Positions 43,737 through 56,078 of a DNA stretch of 64,000 nucleotides are shown here, piece after piece. Within the stretch, counting starts at the first letter, position 1. Every line of letters starts with the position of its first letter. Under the pieces are notes generated by a model that searched no databases, was not told the origin of the DNA, and saw only the letters and a program-made list of their open reading frames with translations. A program made the translations under genes and the position numbers. The stretch comes from Microcyclospora pomicola (lineage: Eukaryota > Ascomycota > Dothideomycetes > Capnodiales). The stretch spans positions 416,348 through 480,347 of the forward strand of contig NHNY01000014.1 in assembly GCA_002786065.1 (NCBI GenBank). The letters are read 5' to 3'.

Positions 43737-46700
43737 GGTCGCAGGGTTGGTACCGGTCTAGGAGACCGGTAACTAGAAAGCTGGATTGTTGGTTGCTTGC
43801 TTCCTCGCCTAGCTGCGATTGAAGCTTGTTGGGTTGTTGTTGTAGTGATTGGGAACGCAAAGGATGCAAGACAGTCGGGTCGCGATCGATCAGGTAGGTG
43901 TACTTGTCTTCTCGATCGACGCCAACGAGCGAGGGAGTCCCAAAAGGTAGGTTGGGTTGGTGATTGACTGCTCAGGCGATGGAGATGTGAGTGTGATAGC
44001 GTGAGGTCAAGTCAAATCACGTCGATCAAACAAGCCACCTGAGTTGAGTGTCGTATGTGGTTCGTGATAGATATATCCCCCGACGATGTGGCGGCAGTTG
44101 AGGCGTAAGGTAGTGGCGGCAGTAGTAGGGGAAGGGAGTCTGCAGCAGGACAAGGCCGGCGATAATCAAGAGAAAGAAGACGATTGGTATGCAAGTGTTG
44201 TAGGGATGCGTGAACAAGGGAGAAGAAAAGGTTTAGAGCTGCAGCCTTTGTAACCAAACAGATGAACAGTCAGGGAACCGAATGCCAGGCACTGGACACT
44301 TTCCTGTCACCAGTCCCGCCAGGCAGTGAGAGTACGAAGGGTGTGTACCTACTTTATGTCCTCATGCAGAGTCGGCGGTCCGGCGCGCAGTGCACTTCAA
44401 GAATACTGCGAAGGATTCGCTGGGCGCTGCACCGCCGCACTTCTTTACTCGCCTTTCTCAGCCTCAGGTTGGGGGCCGGCGCCATACTGGGGAGCGATTG
44501 ATCAGCCGGAGTGGCATTCATCTCTGCATGGCTGCACTGATTGCGCAGTCTGTCCAGGATGACTTGGGGCGTCCCCCATGGCAAGGCAGCTCGAGCATGC
44601 CTGGACTCGACCGAAAACCGACGACCCTGTGTTGGTTTCGCCGCGAGCTTGGCCGTGTCTGCCTGCAAGCTCTTCGCTGCGTGCGTCATGTTGTGCGATG
44701 GCCGCCCACCACATGGACGACACCTTGTGACTCCGCAAAACTTCGATGTGACATGGTGTCTATCGATGACTTGTGGTGTGTTTCTGTTTTCGTCGCCCAG
44801 TGTGTCAAGATGCTGTTTTCGTGGAGGCGAAGCTCTCTAGGACTGGGCGAAGCTCCAATCCACCAGCTCCAGTTGAGTTAGCGGGCGGGCGGTCCCATGG
44901 CCGAAATACATCACCTCTTCGTTTCCTCTCAGTCATGCAGTTCATCCGCATGGGGATTCTGTAAGGAACATAGTTCGGACTGCGTTCCCAACGGCTGCTC
45001 TGGTTTCCATCACTGGTGACTACAGGGTGTCTTCAGGACTAACCCTGCCGTCCGCACTTTTCTTGCGGTCGTGGAACTCGCGAGTGCATCGGGACCGTTA
45101 GAGTAGAGCTAGCTGATCCTTCGACCCCGTCCTCAGCTGTTGAGGAGCAGCACAGTATCAATACGGGTTGCCGACACTGAAATCGTTCAAGTGCACGGAT
45201 TGTTGGTTTTCTCAATGCACGTCCGCTCTATCTCTGCTGAGATGACTTGGCATGTCGATCTCCGGCCTGTTTGTCGGAACGTCGGTCTCGTCACTCCCGG
45301 CCCTAGCATGGCATCGCGCCTCGAGCTGATGTCTGTTGCTATGGTCTGTGGAAGTAGAGTTTTCACGAGATCCGCATCACTGCACCCTTGCATCTTCAGC
45401 AGTATCGTCAATGAATATCCTCTGTAAGATGTCGTGACCACGAGTCGCGCCGCCTATGAAAACAATCATTGGAGTCACAGCAGCTATACTCGACCGATTA
45501 TCCGTCGCCTTTCTCCTCCGTAGCGCCTCTATGACCCAGCCAAAGACCGACCCCAGTCAGATCGATCTCTAATACCTGCGATTCTCCCGAAAGTGCCATC
45601 GTGATGCCCCACAAGCCAGGCCTGTTCATAAGTTACACGCAGTGCCGAATGTCTCGCACCCGAACTGCGAAGTCGAAGGTACCTACCTATTCTACTGTAC
45701 TCAGACAGCATCGGGTATGACGCCGATCGGCTATAGACTAATTCTCGACATCCTCACGTACCACACGCCCACAACCCTCCCTTAGGCGTCAGTCCTGTCA
45801 TCTAGTATGAATGTGTTGGGCTGCCTCAATCATTTAAGAGTGATCACTCCCGCAATCGTCCACTGTGTGATGGTCGCGGATCTCCATGCACTAGAGTATC
45901 CATATCCACGCGAGCACATGTGCGTGCTAAAGCAACCACGCGATCCGGCAGATCCCCCCGATCATCCTCCCTCCGTCCTTCTCGGTTTCCAATCCTCGAG
46001 GCCGCCCGAGACAAACACATACACTCTCTCATCCAGCACGCACATAGAGAAGGGCCGCACAGCCACACCTGGTCCCTCGCCCAGCCAGGACGACTAACGT
46101 GACCAGGGTAGCCCCGGGGGGGCCCTGCGACTTGCGTATCCACAACAGCTGAGCATCCAAGCATTCCCCCGTCCCCATGACGAGCTTGCGTGGCCCAACA
46201 AGCCATTCAACACCTTAGGTATCTTACTTTCCACAACATGTCGCCTGCAGACCTGAAACGACGAGACGCAGAGGACACCCGCGTTGCGTGGACCTACCTG
46301 TTGTAGATGTTGCTGCAAGGTTTGCGATGGGGAGGATTCCTGAGGCGGCTATGTATGTACATTACATGCCTGCCCGCTGACGATGATTGCATTCGCCCAG
46401 CTGCTTTGTTCATGCACGGTTGATCCTGCCTGGGCGCGTGATAGGTTGAGTGTCGTGCGTACCTACGTCTCACGTTCATGTGGATGGTGTTGGTGGTCGG
46501 GAGAGGGGAGGGGGAGCTATTGGCTGAGGTTACATGTCCTGAGGGTGTGGTGGGTATGACTTCATGTTCATGCCTCAAGGCGACAAGGCGAGGATATATA
46601 CCTTATTCATACTCGCCTGTAGATTCTAGGCAGCATCACGTGTGAAGGTTGGTTTTCCTTCACTTTGCTGGTCGATGCGTCAGGATATCAAACAGCTGCC

Positions 46701-47053
46701 TGAGCCGGCGATTGGTGCATCGCTGGTAGTCAGAGGAATCTGCGATGGGAGTGTCGGGGATTGATCACGGCACATTACGACAGCTTATAGGTAGTCTCAT
46801 GACCGGTAGTGGAAGACACATACCATTCCTAACAATGATTGATCAGGAAGATCTCGCAACATCTCCGCGGGTCTGAACCGACATGTACATTTGCCTCCAT
46901 CCTATCGGGTCCTACTTGTCCCATGATGCCTGGCCCGCAGACGCCTACCAAAACTCCCTCGCAAGGCAGAAAGTCAAGGGTATCTGAAGAAATCATGTGC
47001 TTAACACTCCCATCGCTTCATTACTCATGCGCACTCTCCTCCACCTAGCCCGC
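43737..47053. other. 3.3-kb stretch without a supported gene
   Basis: Both strands were read. The part next to 43736 is likely the promoter and leader of the orphan gene. Frames such as 44390-44881 (+) and 45844-46206 (-) have no motif and no splice partners. The longest gap in the window before the AT-rich end; it may contain non-coding transcripts or a gene too diverged to see. Confidence 0.5.
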
Positions 47054-47956
47054 CTAGGACTGGGCAAAGACCTCTCTCGTCTTCTTGCCCAGTGGAAGCC
47101 TGAGCTTGAAGTCGTCTTGTAACAGTCCCCTGGCGCGACGGTCCTGCTTCGCAGCCTGTTGCAGATCGAACATGCCCTTTGCAAGCGACGCGCAGTCTAC
47201 GCCCAGACCAAAGTCGAGTAGGAAGCACAGCGTGACCTCCAAACTCATCAGTTGTCTCCTGCTGACTCCCCCCACGCCCGCCATCCGCTCTTGTGTCCAT
47301 TTATTGTCCTCCAGCGCCTTCGCCGCAATGCGAATGCTGGCCAGCGAGAGCCGGTGGATCGTGCGATTCGTTGCTGGCACCATCTTCTCCGCCACGCACA
47401 GTCGATGTATGTAGACCGCAGCAGCCAGATACACGCCTGGTGAGTGCGGGCAGTATTTGTGCAGGCGTAGTAGGTAGTCAGACAGTGATACTGCCGGAGC
47501 GACTTTGCTGAAGAACCTTCGTGCGATTGCGATGCGTTGCCGGTCAAGGTCTTCCGCGTGCTCGCCAACCTCGAGCGTAATAGGTTCGTGCGGATGTGCT
47601 TCAGGCGATCCTATCACCATGGCATGGGCAGCATTCGGGGACGACGATCGACGAGGAATCACAGGCGTCACCGGTCTCGAGACTGGGGGTGTTGGCGGTA
47701 CATCGCCCATTGACTCGGCGAGGCCTTGCAGAGCTGCGATGAGCATGAGCAGTGTCGCCTTGCCCGACACAGCGTTGATGTCCCATGCAGCGCTGCTGAG
47801 GATCAGTGGCTCGTCGGATCGGCTGGTATGAGCCTCGCACGAGCCTTGGTCGCCATTGGGACGTGGCTCTGGCGGTGGTGGCGGTGGACCAGCACTGCTT
47901 GTAGCGTCACCATCATCCATCGAAGGGACAGCGGATGGCGGGGTAGACTGGTACAA
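47054..47956 (-). CDS. Pho80/Pcl-like cyclin
   Basis: A single exon of 300 residues. A Pro-rich disordered N-terminus leads to a cyclin box of the PHO80 type: DRQRIAIARRFFSKVAPAVSLSDYLLRLHKYCPHSPGVYLAAAVYIHRL, then NRTIHRLSLASIRIAAKALEDNKWTQERMAGVGGVSRRQLMSLEVTLCFLLDF. The conserved KYCP-x-x-P-x-V-Y and LEV-x-x-LFLLDF elements are diagnostic of cyclins that pair with Pho85/PhoA kinases in phosphate, glycogen and cell-cycle control. Which Pcl group it belongs to is not decided. A second Met at 47920 could be the start. Confidence 0.9.
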   Translation of the reverse strand: MYQSTPPSAVPSMDDGDATSSAGPPPPPPEPRPNGDQGSCEAHTSRSDEPLILSSAAWDINAVSGKATLLMLIAALQGLAESMGDVPPTPPVSRPVTPVIPRRSSSPNAAHAMVIGSPEAHPHEPITLEVGEHAEDLDRQRIAIARRFFSKVAPAVSLSDYLLRLHKYCPHSPGVYLAAAVYIHRLCVAEKMVPATNRTIHRLSLASIRIAAKALEDNKWTQERMAGVGGVSRRQLMSLEVTLCFLLDFGLGVDCASLAKGMFDLQQAAKQDRRARGLLQDDFKLRLPLGKKTREVFAQS

Positions 47957-48783
47957 TCTGTTTCTTCTCTTCTCTTCTCAAGTGGGTAAGTGGACACCCC
48001 TCAAACGGTCCCTGAGTGCTACAGCCAGTGTTGTCGTGCTGAGAGCACAGCCTGCGCCGTGAAGCGGACCACACATGAGCGTGGGTCGTGACAAGTCTGG
48101 AGGTGTGGTTGCAGAAGAAAAGAGTGACGATGGGAAGGCAAGGCGAATGTAGAGAGATCAAGTATTTAGCGCAGGGTTCAACAACCCGGTTTACGCACGG
48201 CTGGACTGGCTGGGCCTCTCGTCTCATACATCATGTGCTTCGGCCAAATAGAGGAGACGAGACGAGGGGACGAGTTCGGTGTTATATCATGATTGCTGTT
48301 GCATATGAGGCCGATTGGTTGTCGAGAGCCAACGTCCAGGAAACGCTTTCCATTTCATTTCGCCTGGTCTTAACACAGCCGAGGATATGATGGCGCGTCC
48401 ATGCTCCAAACTCAGGACTGAGACGAGCGGGTTCTTCGGCGGGAGTGATGTCCATTCGATGCATGCAGGTTACAATGCAGCCGTCCAAAGATCTGGATCT
48501 CGCCAGAATAGTGCAGATTTCGGCATACTGCATGGAAGCGAGGAGTCTACTTGATTGCTGGTGGGTATCGGGTGGCACGCGACACCTCGAATCCTTTTCT
48601 CACGATGGACATGGGCCGACAACTTCATCCATGCTCTGCCATCCCGAGGTTGAGACATTTGGCCATCACATACCCTGCATTTGACGATATCAGAGGACGA
48701 GCATGGAACATGTATACCCTGTCAGAGGCTGAGATGTTTCAGATGCTACCTTGAATATCTCGGAACTTTATTCATGAGATGCC
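47957..48783. other. Intergenic region upstream of the cyclin gene
   Basis: No gene recognised; short frames only. It holds the cyclin promoter and the 3' UTR of the dioxygenase gene, both on the minus strand. Confidence 0.5.
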
Positions 48784-49777
48784 TCACACAGCAACCTGCG
48801 CCATCCGCGGAGTGGTGTCGTCGACAGCTGTGAACGGAGCAGCAAACGCGTAACGCTTGACACCAACACCATAATCCTTGCCCTGGACACGTTCTACATC
48901 GGACCCGATTAGCCAGTCATTCGACATCAACCGTGCAAGCCACTGGACACCAGGAATTATCACCAGCATGACTTACCGTGGTCGGGAGGAAAGGTCTCTC
49001 GTCTATCAGCATAATATCTTGCTCTCAAGTCGTGTCCGTCGGATTTGTTGTGGTACGTCGCATACACGCTCGCTCGCGGACGTGAGGTGTGGTTCGGCCC
49101 CGATCGATGCGCCAGATGTGAGCCGAACATGAGCAGATCCCCTGGTGCCAGCTCGACTGGAATCCACTCGTGGTCGTTCTCCCACGACGCATCGATCGCG
49201 CCGCCATGTGCGAGCTTGACCTCCATGCGATGGCTCCCCGGCACGACCTCGACGCACCCGTTCGCTACAGTGGCCGCATCCACGGCGAGGTTCGCGGTCG
49301 TGTGCTCGATGCTGCCCACATGGTCGTACGCCGGCGCGTCGAGATGTGCGCCGAACCCGTTACCGCCGGGCAACTTATAGTTGATCTTCTCCTTGAACAG
49401 CAACATGTCGTCCCTGGTCAGCTGTGCGAGAATCCCCGTCAGCTCGGGGCCGAACAGCAGCCCCTCGAAGCCTGCGTGGTAAGTGGCGAAGTTCTCCGTG
49501 CGCATCAATTGCCTCTCTCCTGTTCCCTACGTATCAGTCGATTATGGACCTTCATCCGCATCATGAACATGCACGAAATTCCTGCCCCCTCACCAGTCTT
49601 CGTAATCTCATCATACGGCATCCACTTCCCCTGCTCCCGCGGGAAGTTCTTCACTTCGTCGGTCCAGCGTTGCAGCACCGCCGGCTCGACCAGTCCGTGC
49701 TCGGCCGCGCGCAGCACGAGAAAGCCTTGTTCGTCGAAGTGTGCGATTTGCTCTGCGCTCAGCTGGGGGATGGCCAT
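48784..49777 (-). CDS. PhyH-family Fe(II)/2-oxoglutarate dioxygenase
   Basis: Exons 49594-49777, 48977-49519 and 48784-48893 give 278 residues. The PhyH core reads EQIAHFDEQGFLVLRAAEHGLV, MRTENFATYHAGFEGLLFGP, the iron-binding H-x-D in GFGAHLDAPAYDH, then ANGCVEVVPGSHRMEVKLAHGG with the distal His region, PGDLLMFGSHLAHRSGPN and the C-terminal ERVQGKDYGVGVKRYAFAAPF. These enzymes hydroxylate fatty acyls or secondary metabolites. Introns restore TKTGERQLMRTENF and PDHERVQGKDY exactly. A TATATAAG promoter element lies about 100 bp upstream. The substrate is unknown; neighbouring enzymes suggest a pathway role. Confidence 0.92.
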
Positions 49778-49878
49778 GTTTGTGTTGTATCGTCGGATGA
49801 TCTAGATTATTGCTTTGAGGAATTACTGAGAAGACAGCCGACGAACGACAAGTCTCTGGTTTGAACAGGATGATTTCA

Positions 49879-49886
49879 CTTATATA
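49879..49886 (-). promoter_or_regulatory. TATA box of the dioxygenase gene
   Basis: Reads TATATAAG on the minus strand, about 100 bp before the ATG at 49777. Confidence 0.5.
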
Positions 49887-50057
49887 CATATCATTCAATC
49901 ACTGTATCACTCTCCATCCTGCAGACACCCACGTGGTCGTCGCTAGAGGTCTGTCGCCCTGCAGTTGCCAGACCGGTGCCCATCGGTGAGAAGTCCGTAG
50001 TCTAACTGTGGTCGGTAGGTACCTTATTTGGAGGCACTCGCAACATTTGTCCTTCAT

Positions 50058-50079
50058 TCTCTCTCTCACACACACACAC
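50058..50079. repeat. (CT)n(CA)n microsatellite
   Basis: TCTCTCTCTC runs directly into CACACACACACAC. Non-coding. Confidence 0.85.
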
Positions 50080-50461
50080 GCACAAAGGTTTCCTTACGTT
50101 GATGTTGCTGGATTCTGTATTTGACATCAATTCATCCTGGTCGTGAGTGCGATGTGATTGCTGCGTTCACTCCGGGTGCTGTGCCGTTGCTCTACTTCGG
50201 CTTGTCGCTCAATGATCACATACCTTACCTTAACGCATGGTCACTCCACGATCGCAAGAGAGACTTGACTGATGACGGCACATCTCAATAAACAGATTTC
50301 AGATGAACAGAGCGTCATTACATTCTCGCGACATTCGATATCCTAGGCCTCAACACACCACTCGCCGAGATTTATTTTCGGCCTAGAAATATGCCAGGTT
50401 GTTTCTATCACTGCGCTTCAGGACATGAACACAATCTTTCGCTCTAAGCGACAATAGCACG

Positions 50462-52462
50462 TCACATCTGATTCATCTGCTGATACGGCGCGTCGGCCGC
50501 GAGATGCGCCATCGGGTCCTGATTCGACAAGAAGTCGAAGTCCGCCATGGAGAAGTTATCAAACGACATGCCATTCCATTCGCTCGTCATACCGTAAAGC
50601 GAATCGTCGAAGGTCGGCTGCGACATGGTGACGTGCGCGTTGGCGGGCATGGGCGGGTCGCCTGGCGCATAGCAGCGCTCGAGAAGTGTGGCGGCGCCTT
50701 GGGCGACACTCGCGAGGATGTGTCGTGGATGCATGGGGCCTGTCACGTTCTTGAGAACCCTTACGAGGCTGGCTACCAGGGTTTGGATCTCGCTGGTGTC
50801 GACGCGCACCGAGCTAGCGTACTTGGTCGCTACCTTCAGCACGAAGACGACCGCGAAGGCGATCATGAGGTCAAAATACGTCGGCAACCCGTTGAGGTAG
50901 GACTGGATCTCGGTGTCCGACACGACGGCTCGGATGATGGCGGTGGCAGACAGCATGGCGCCGTTGGCGAGCTCGTCGATGTCGAGCGCAATGTCGGCGG
51001 AGCGGAAGCCTGGCTTTCCGATCCCGCGGAACGCCATTGAGTAAAGATAGAGCTTCATGAAGTGGTAGTGGAGTCCAACGCCTTTCTTGGGATAGTTACC
51101 GACGAACTTGTTCTGACTGAAGCGTTCAGTCCAGTCGGCTCGAATGTTATCCAGCTTGATGCTTAGTCGCCGCAGCGGCTCGATCATGCTCATGTTCAAC
51201 GGACGATCCAGATCGACTCCGAACGTGTCAAAAATCTCGTTCCCTACGAACCAGAATATGACTTGGGACACCAAGCGGGCATCATCCTCGACAGCATGCT
51301 TGCTGGCAAGAAACGCCTCGGACAGTTTGGCGGTCTCGTCATGTCTCGTCATGGGAGGCCGACCATATGCAACAGAAAAGTGGCCGTCGCAAACTCGCAC
51401 AAGATAGTACAGTCTCGTCCGGAGGTAGTGCGCCCTATCACCCTGGAGTGCCTTGAATATGCTGCGATGTAGTCCGATCTCAGAGGAGATCCGTACCGCG
51501 GCACCGATACAAGTCCAAGAAATGCCAGACAACCAAAAGGCAGCAATACACAGCCCTCGTACATCGTCCGGTCCATTACGACGAGAGAAGATCTGTTGAG
51601 CAGCTAACGAAACGAAGTCCTGATAGCACTTCTCAAACTCCGGCGACGCGGCCATGTGAAGTGCTCCAACCGTGCAAATAGCTGCAAGCAAGAGTGGAGA
51701 CGATGAGCGTACTTCACTTAACGTCCTGCGATCGCCCAGGATGCGATAGAGGAAATGATCCAATCTGGTGGATATCAGTAGAGATACGCATTATACCAAC
51801 GTCAGGGCTTGGAGACCAACCTGTCCTGGTACATATCAAGGTAAGTCTGCGCTTGCTGGACTGCGATGACACCACGCGTAATTGTGTCTTGATCTCGTCG
51901 ACTTTGTTCTGCTGTCACGGGGAACATGACCGACCCCGGAATCGCTGCTGGCCCAGCGTCCGGGTCCATCACTATCTCGAAATTATGAGGCGTGTGTTTG
52001 TCCGAAAGCCCCTGTGCTTGATCTTGTTCAGACAGCGGCCCACGTTGTTGCTGCGGTCTCTCGCCATCTTCATCTGACTCGTCGTCCGTAAGCTCTAATG
52101 ATAAGTGAACCCCGATCTTGCTCAAACCAGCCTCTAGACGGTGTATCTTGCGTTCGACAGATGCTTTCCAGTCCGCATCAGACTCCAAGATCATCTGCAG
52201 TGATTTGTTGACGGCGCATGGCAGCCCCCGTTTCTTGCACCGCACACATGGCAGCTGCCCATCTTGCATATGACATTTGATCTTCTGCTTTCTGCACGCT
52301 GCATTGAATTGTCGACTTAGCAAGACAGCAAATGATGAAGGACTACTCTCAGCAGATGCGTAAAGACTGACCTACACAAGCGGTGATTTTGCGTGTGATC
52401 TCGGGCAGCTTCGCTGTCCCTGAAAGTCCCGCGATGGTCGGTGAGACATTTGCGCCGGCCAT
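50462..52462 (-). CDS. Zn2Cys6 transcription factor, possible cluster regulator
   Basis: Exons 52372-52462, 51821-52298 and 50462-51764 give 623 residues. The zinc cluster is split by intron 1: C29-x2-C32-x6-C39-x8-C48-x2-C51-x6-C58 (ITACVACRKQKIKCHMQDGQLPCVRC is its core, broken as ITACV|ACRKQ). A basic linker and short coiled segment (SVERKIHRLEAGLSKI) suggest dimerisation. The middle homology region includes SPLLLAAICTVGALHMA, CIGAAVRISSEIGLHRS, RARYY-like RTRLYYLVRVCDGHFSVAYGRPP. The C-terminus is Met/Asn/Phe-rich, possibly activating. It is transcribed away from the transketolase-like gene and shares its 1.2-kb upstream region. The target is not identified. Confidence 0.92.
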
Positions 52463-53705
52463 GCCACAGCACTGCGTCGCTCGGACGCCGGCATATACTG
52501 CTGAAGACTAGGGTTGGGCGGACATAGAGAGGCTCCCAAGACTGCGGTGTTACCACCGAGAGCGCAAGAGTTCGGCTTGCACACCGCGAGTGGGCGGAGC
52601 GGGGCCAATTCTTGCTTCGGCTGTCTTACTAGAACTATAGACTCCGAACAAAACAGTCTCGATAACGCGCAGAAGCCGCGGAAAGCTGGACGGATCTTCA
52701 CGAAATGTTGTTGCGCATTGCAAGTGATGTTCATCTGATGACAGGAGCGAGTTCTTGTCAGGTTGCGGCTTCGACGCCTCGTCATGCTGTCTCTGCGTAT
52801 CAAGTTGCCTTTTGAGCTTCAACACCTCTGCTTACACGGCACAACAGGAAGGAGATAGTACCGATTCCCCACGTACTTTGCTATCTATGTTCATTACTCG
52901 CCTTCGCGGTCTTGATGGGTCGTGATGATTGTACATTTGCCGGGTGAGCCTGTTCACCGGGCTCCATTGCGAGAAGAAAGCCAGCTTCGGTTACCAGCAC
53001 CGATGCTATCACCACGATCTATACGCTCTACGTCGTGAAGCGGTCCGCTGCCTCAAAGACGGTCATGCCCGATCGCGAATCAATGTCTCTTGTAGATAAT
53101 AAATCATCTCCCATTAATGGAGAAGTAGGTTCGCTCAAATGTGCATCATTAGGTATACACCTATTTCAACGCAGCAAGTCGCCTCATGATTGAGGAAGAA
53201 CCTATATTGATCATTGCGGCGAATAAGGCCTCATGGCATCTGGTCTGTATGTTTGCGCGGCGACATGCGAGGTCGATCATGTTAGAGTCCAGATATGCGT
53301 GGCATGTGTGGCAAAGATGGAGACGGCAAAAAGGTCGAGCATGACCTTCCTCTTTGAGTAACCAGCGCTTCTAAAGGCCATTCAGGCGGGAATAGCATGT
53401 CTAAGCGTGTCAGCATTGGACTGCCACTCATCCGGATTGCCTTGAACAGCAAAGCCCCATCCGGGACTACTCCTCACAGCTCTACTGACATCTCATAGCT
53501 ACCTTATGATGCCGGCGCGGCAATAAATGCCTGCCTTTGCGGGTCCATTGAGCCGCGTGTGCGAGCTGTTGCCAGGAATCATGATCGATCAAAAGGCGAG
53601 GTTTCTTCCATTCTGATGTCCCTGTCTATGCTTCATTACCCCAAAAGTCCAGCCTGTTGAGCTTCTCTTCCTTTTCATCGTTGCGGATCCTAACAAACTA
53701 TACCA
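52463..53705. other. Shared divergent promoter of regulator and transketolase-like genes
   Basis: 1.24 kb with no supported gene. The frame 52372-52803 (minus) is open through the regulator's first exon in another phase and lacks motifs. Regulation of both genes from here is plausible. Confidence 0.5.
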
Positions 53706-55975
53706 ATGGCACCTTCGGCGGTCACCGTTCAACAGGATGATGTTGACCATCTCCCCTTGAAGCTGAATGGCAAGAACGGCACAGCACATGTCGAGGATGT
53801 ACGAATGGAGGCTCGCGACAAGACAGACTACGTTCTCAAGGCATACCGATGTTTCATTGCAGATCTGTGCCAGCAATTCAATATGGGGCACCCAGGGTGA
53901 GGCTTCCTTCATAACAGCTTGTCTGACTCAATTGCTGACATAGCTTCAGTTCCGCCATGGGTATGGCAGCTATCGGCGTCGCATTGTGGAAATACGCGAT
54001 GAAGTACTCTCCAACAAACCCGAATTTCTTCAACCGGGATCGTTTCGTTCTGTCGAACGGACATGCTTGCCTGTTCCAATACACTTTTCTCCACATGGTG
54101 GGCTACGAGCAAATGACCTTCGACCAACTAGTCAGCTACCACTCAGACCGGTGGAACTCTCTGACACCTGGCCACCCAGAGATTGAGCACGATGGAGTGG
54201 AGGTCACCACAGGCCCACTTGGTCAAGGTATTGCGAACGCCGTCGGACTTGCTATGGCGTCAAGACATCTTGGAGCCACCTACAACCGGGATGGCTTCGA
54301 CGTGGTCAATAACATGACTTGGTGCACGATCGGTGATGCCTGTTTGCAGGAAGGTGTCGCGATGGAGGCGTTCCAGCTTGCAGCTCACTGGAGACTGGAT
54401 AATCTCTGCGTGTTGTACGATAACAACCAGATCACTTGCGATGGCTCGGTCGATATCTGTTGCTCAGAAGATGTCAACGCTAAGATGCGAGCTGTCGGGT
54501 TCAACGTGTTGGAGGTTGAGGATGGAAACTATGACGTGGAGGGGATTGTGAAGGCTTTGATAGCAGCTCGTGCTTCGAAGGACAAGCCGACATTCATTAA
54601 TATCAAGACTACCATCGGCGAAGGCAGTAGGAAGGCAGGTACCGCTGGCACTCATGGTGCGCCTCTCGGTAGAGACGATGTTGACTACATTAAGGAGAGC
54701 TACGGACTAGACAAGACACGATTTCTCGAGATCAACAAGGACGTCTACGACTTCTTCCGTGAGGCCATTCCTCGAGGAAAGCAGCTCGAGAAGGATTGGA
54801 ACAGCACATTAGAAAGATATACTGCGACCCATCCAGAGCTTGCCGCAGAGTTCAAGAAGCGTGTGGCCGGCGAGATGGTCGCAGATTGGACGAAGCTGAT
54901 TCCGTTCAAGGACGAGTTCCCTACCATTCCTATCCCCTCCCGCAAATCAGCCGGTCTCGTGATGAATCCGCTCGCAGAGAAGGTCAACAACTTCATGGTG
55001 GGCACAGCGGACCTCACACCTTCGGTAAATATGGCATGGAAAAACAAGGTCGACTTCCAGCATCCCGATCTCAGGACCGCGTGTGGCCTCAACGGCGACT
55101 ACACAGGCCGCTACATCCACTGGGGCATCCGCGAACACGCCATGGCCTCCATATCCAACGGGATGGCGGCGTTCAACAAAGGCACCATCCTCCCCGTCAC
55201 TTCCTCCTTCTTCATGTTCTACATCTACGCCGCGCCTGGCATCCGCATGGGCGCCCTCCAAAGCCTTCAAGTCATCCACATCGCCACTCACGACTCCATC
55301 GGCACCGGCGAGGACGGCCCCACGCACCAGCCGATCGAGCTCGCCGCGCTCTACCGCGCCATGCCCAACTTCCTCTACATCCGGCCCTGCGACAGCGAGG
55401 AAGCCGCCGGCGCCATGATCGCCGCCATCTCCGCCAAGAACACCCCCTCGATGATCTCCGTCGCCCGCCAAGACACCATCCAATACCCGCAACACTCGTC
55501 GCGCGAGGGTGTGCAAAAAGGCGCCTACGTCTTCGTCGACGCGCCCAACGCCGACGTCACGCTCATCGGCGTCGGCGCCGAGATGGTCTTCGCCATGACC
55601 GCCCGCGCCGAGCTCGCGGCCACGCACGGCATCACCGCGCGCGTTGTCTCGTTCCCCTGCCAGCGCCTCTTCGAGCAACAGCCGCGCGAGTACCGCCGCG
55701 CCGTGCTCGGCACCGCCCCGCGCATCGTCATCGAGGCCTACGCCGTTAACGGCTGGGAGCGCTATGCCGACGCCGGCTACTCGATGCATTCGTTCGGCCA
55801 CTCGCTGCCGCGCGACTACATCTACCAGCGCTTCGACTTCACGGCGGAGAAGATCGCGCGCAAGGTTGCTGGAGTCGTGGAGGATGCGAGAAGGGATGGG
55901 GTGGAGAGCTTCCGAGGAGATTTCCGGGACTTGAATGTGGATTATGTCAAGGACGTGTTCCATCGGGAGAAGTAG
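53706..55975 (+). CDS. Transketolase / dihydroxyacetone-synthase-like enzyme
   Basis: Exons 53706-53896 and 53950-55975 give 738 residues. The join restores GHPGSAMGMAAIGVALWKYA, the thiamine-diphosphate domain opening. Next come SNGHACLFQYTFLHM, TTGPLGQGIANAVGLAMA, GDACLQEGVAMEAFQLA (GDG-x26-N cofactor motif with Ala for the second Gly; N in YDNNQIT), GAPLG, then the pyrimidine domain with catalytic E459 in GRYIHWGIREHAMA and HDSIGTGEDGPTHQP. The C-terminal domain ends in SFGHSLPRDYIYQRF. It transfers two-carbon units between sugar phosphates, or from xylulose 5-phosphate to formaldehyde if a dihydroxyacetone synthase. It has no obvious C-terminal peroxisomal signal (ends FHREK). The downstream half is markedly GC-rich at codon ends, giving long shadow frames. 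A second housekeeping transketolase presumably exists elsewhere. Confidence 0.93.
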
Positions 55976-56078
55976 TGGATCTTTTCTTTGCAAGCGATCA
56001 TTCGATTAGGTCCGATCTCGATCACTTGAATATAACGCACCCTTTACGATTCTCCAACATTATTCGTCATACAGCCGA

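Larger units (their letters stand above)
49778..50461. other. Intergenic region between dioxygenase and regulator genes
   Basis: No supported gene. It contains the dioxygenase promoter (TATA at 49879-49886) and a CT/CA microsatellite at 50058-50079. Confidence 0.5.

Noticed and set aside
49521-49593. Reading the dioxygenase as two genes because the frames differ
   Set aside because: GT-AG introns at 48894-48976 and 49520-49593 join all family motifs in phase.
54947-55993. 348-codon minus-strand frame opposite the transketolase-like gene, plus 54796-55749 on the plus strand
   Set aside because: Shadows produced by high GC at third codon positions; the transketolase frame carries all family motifs.
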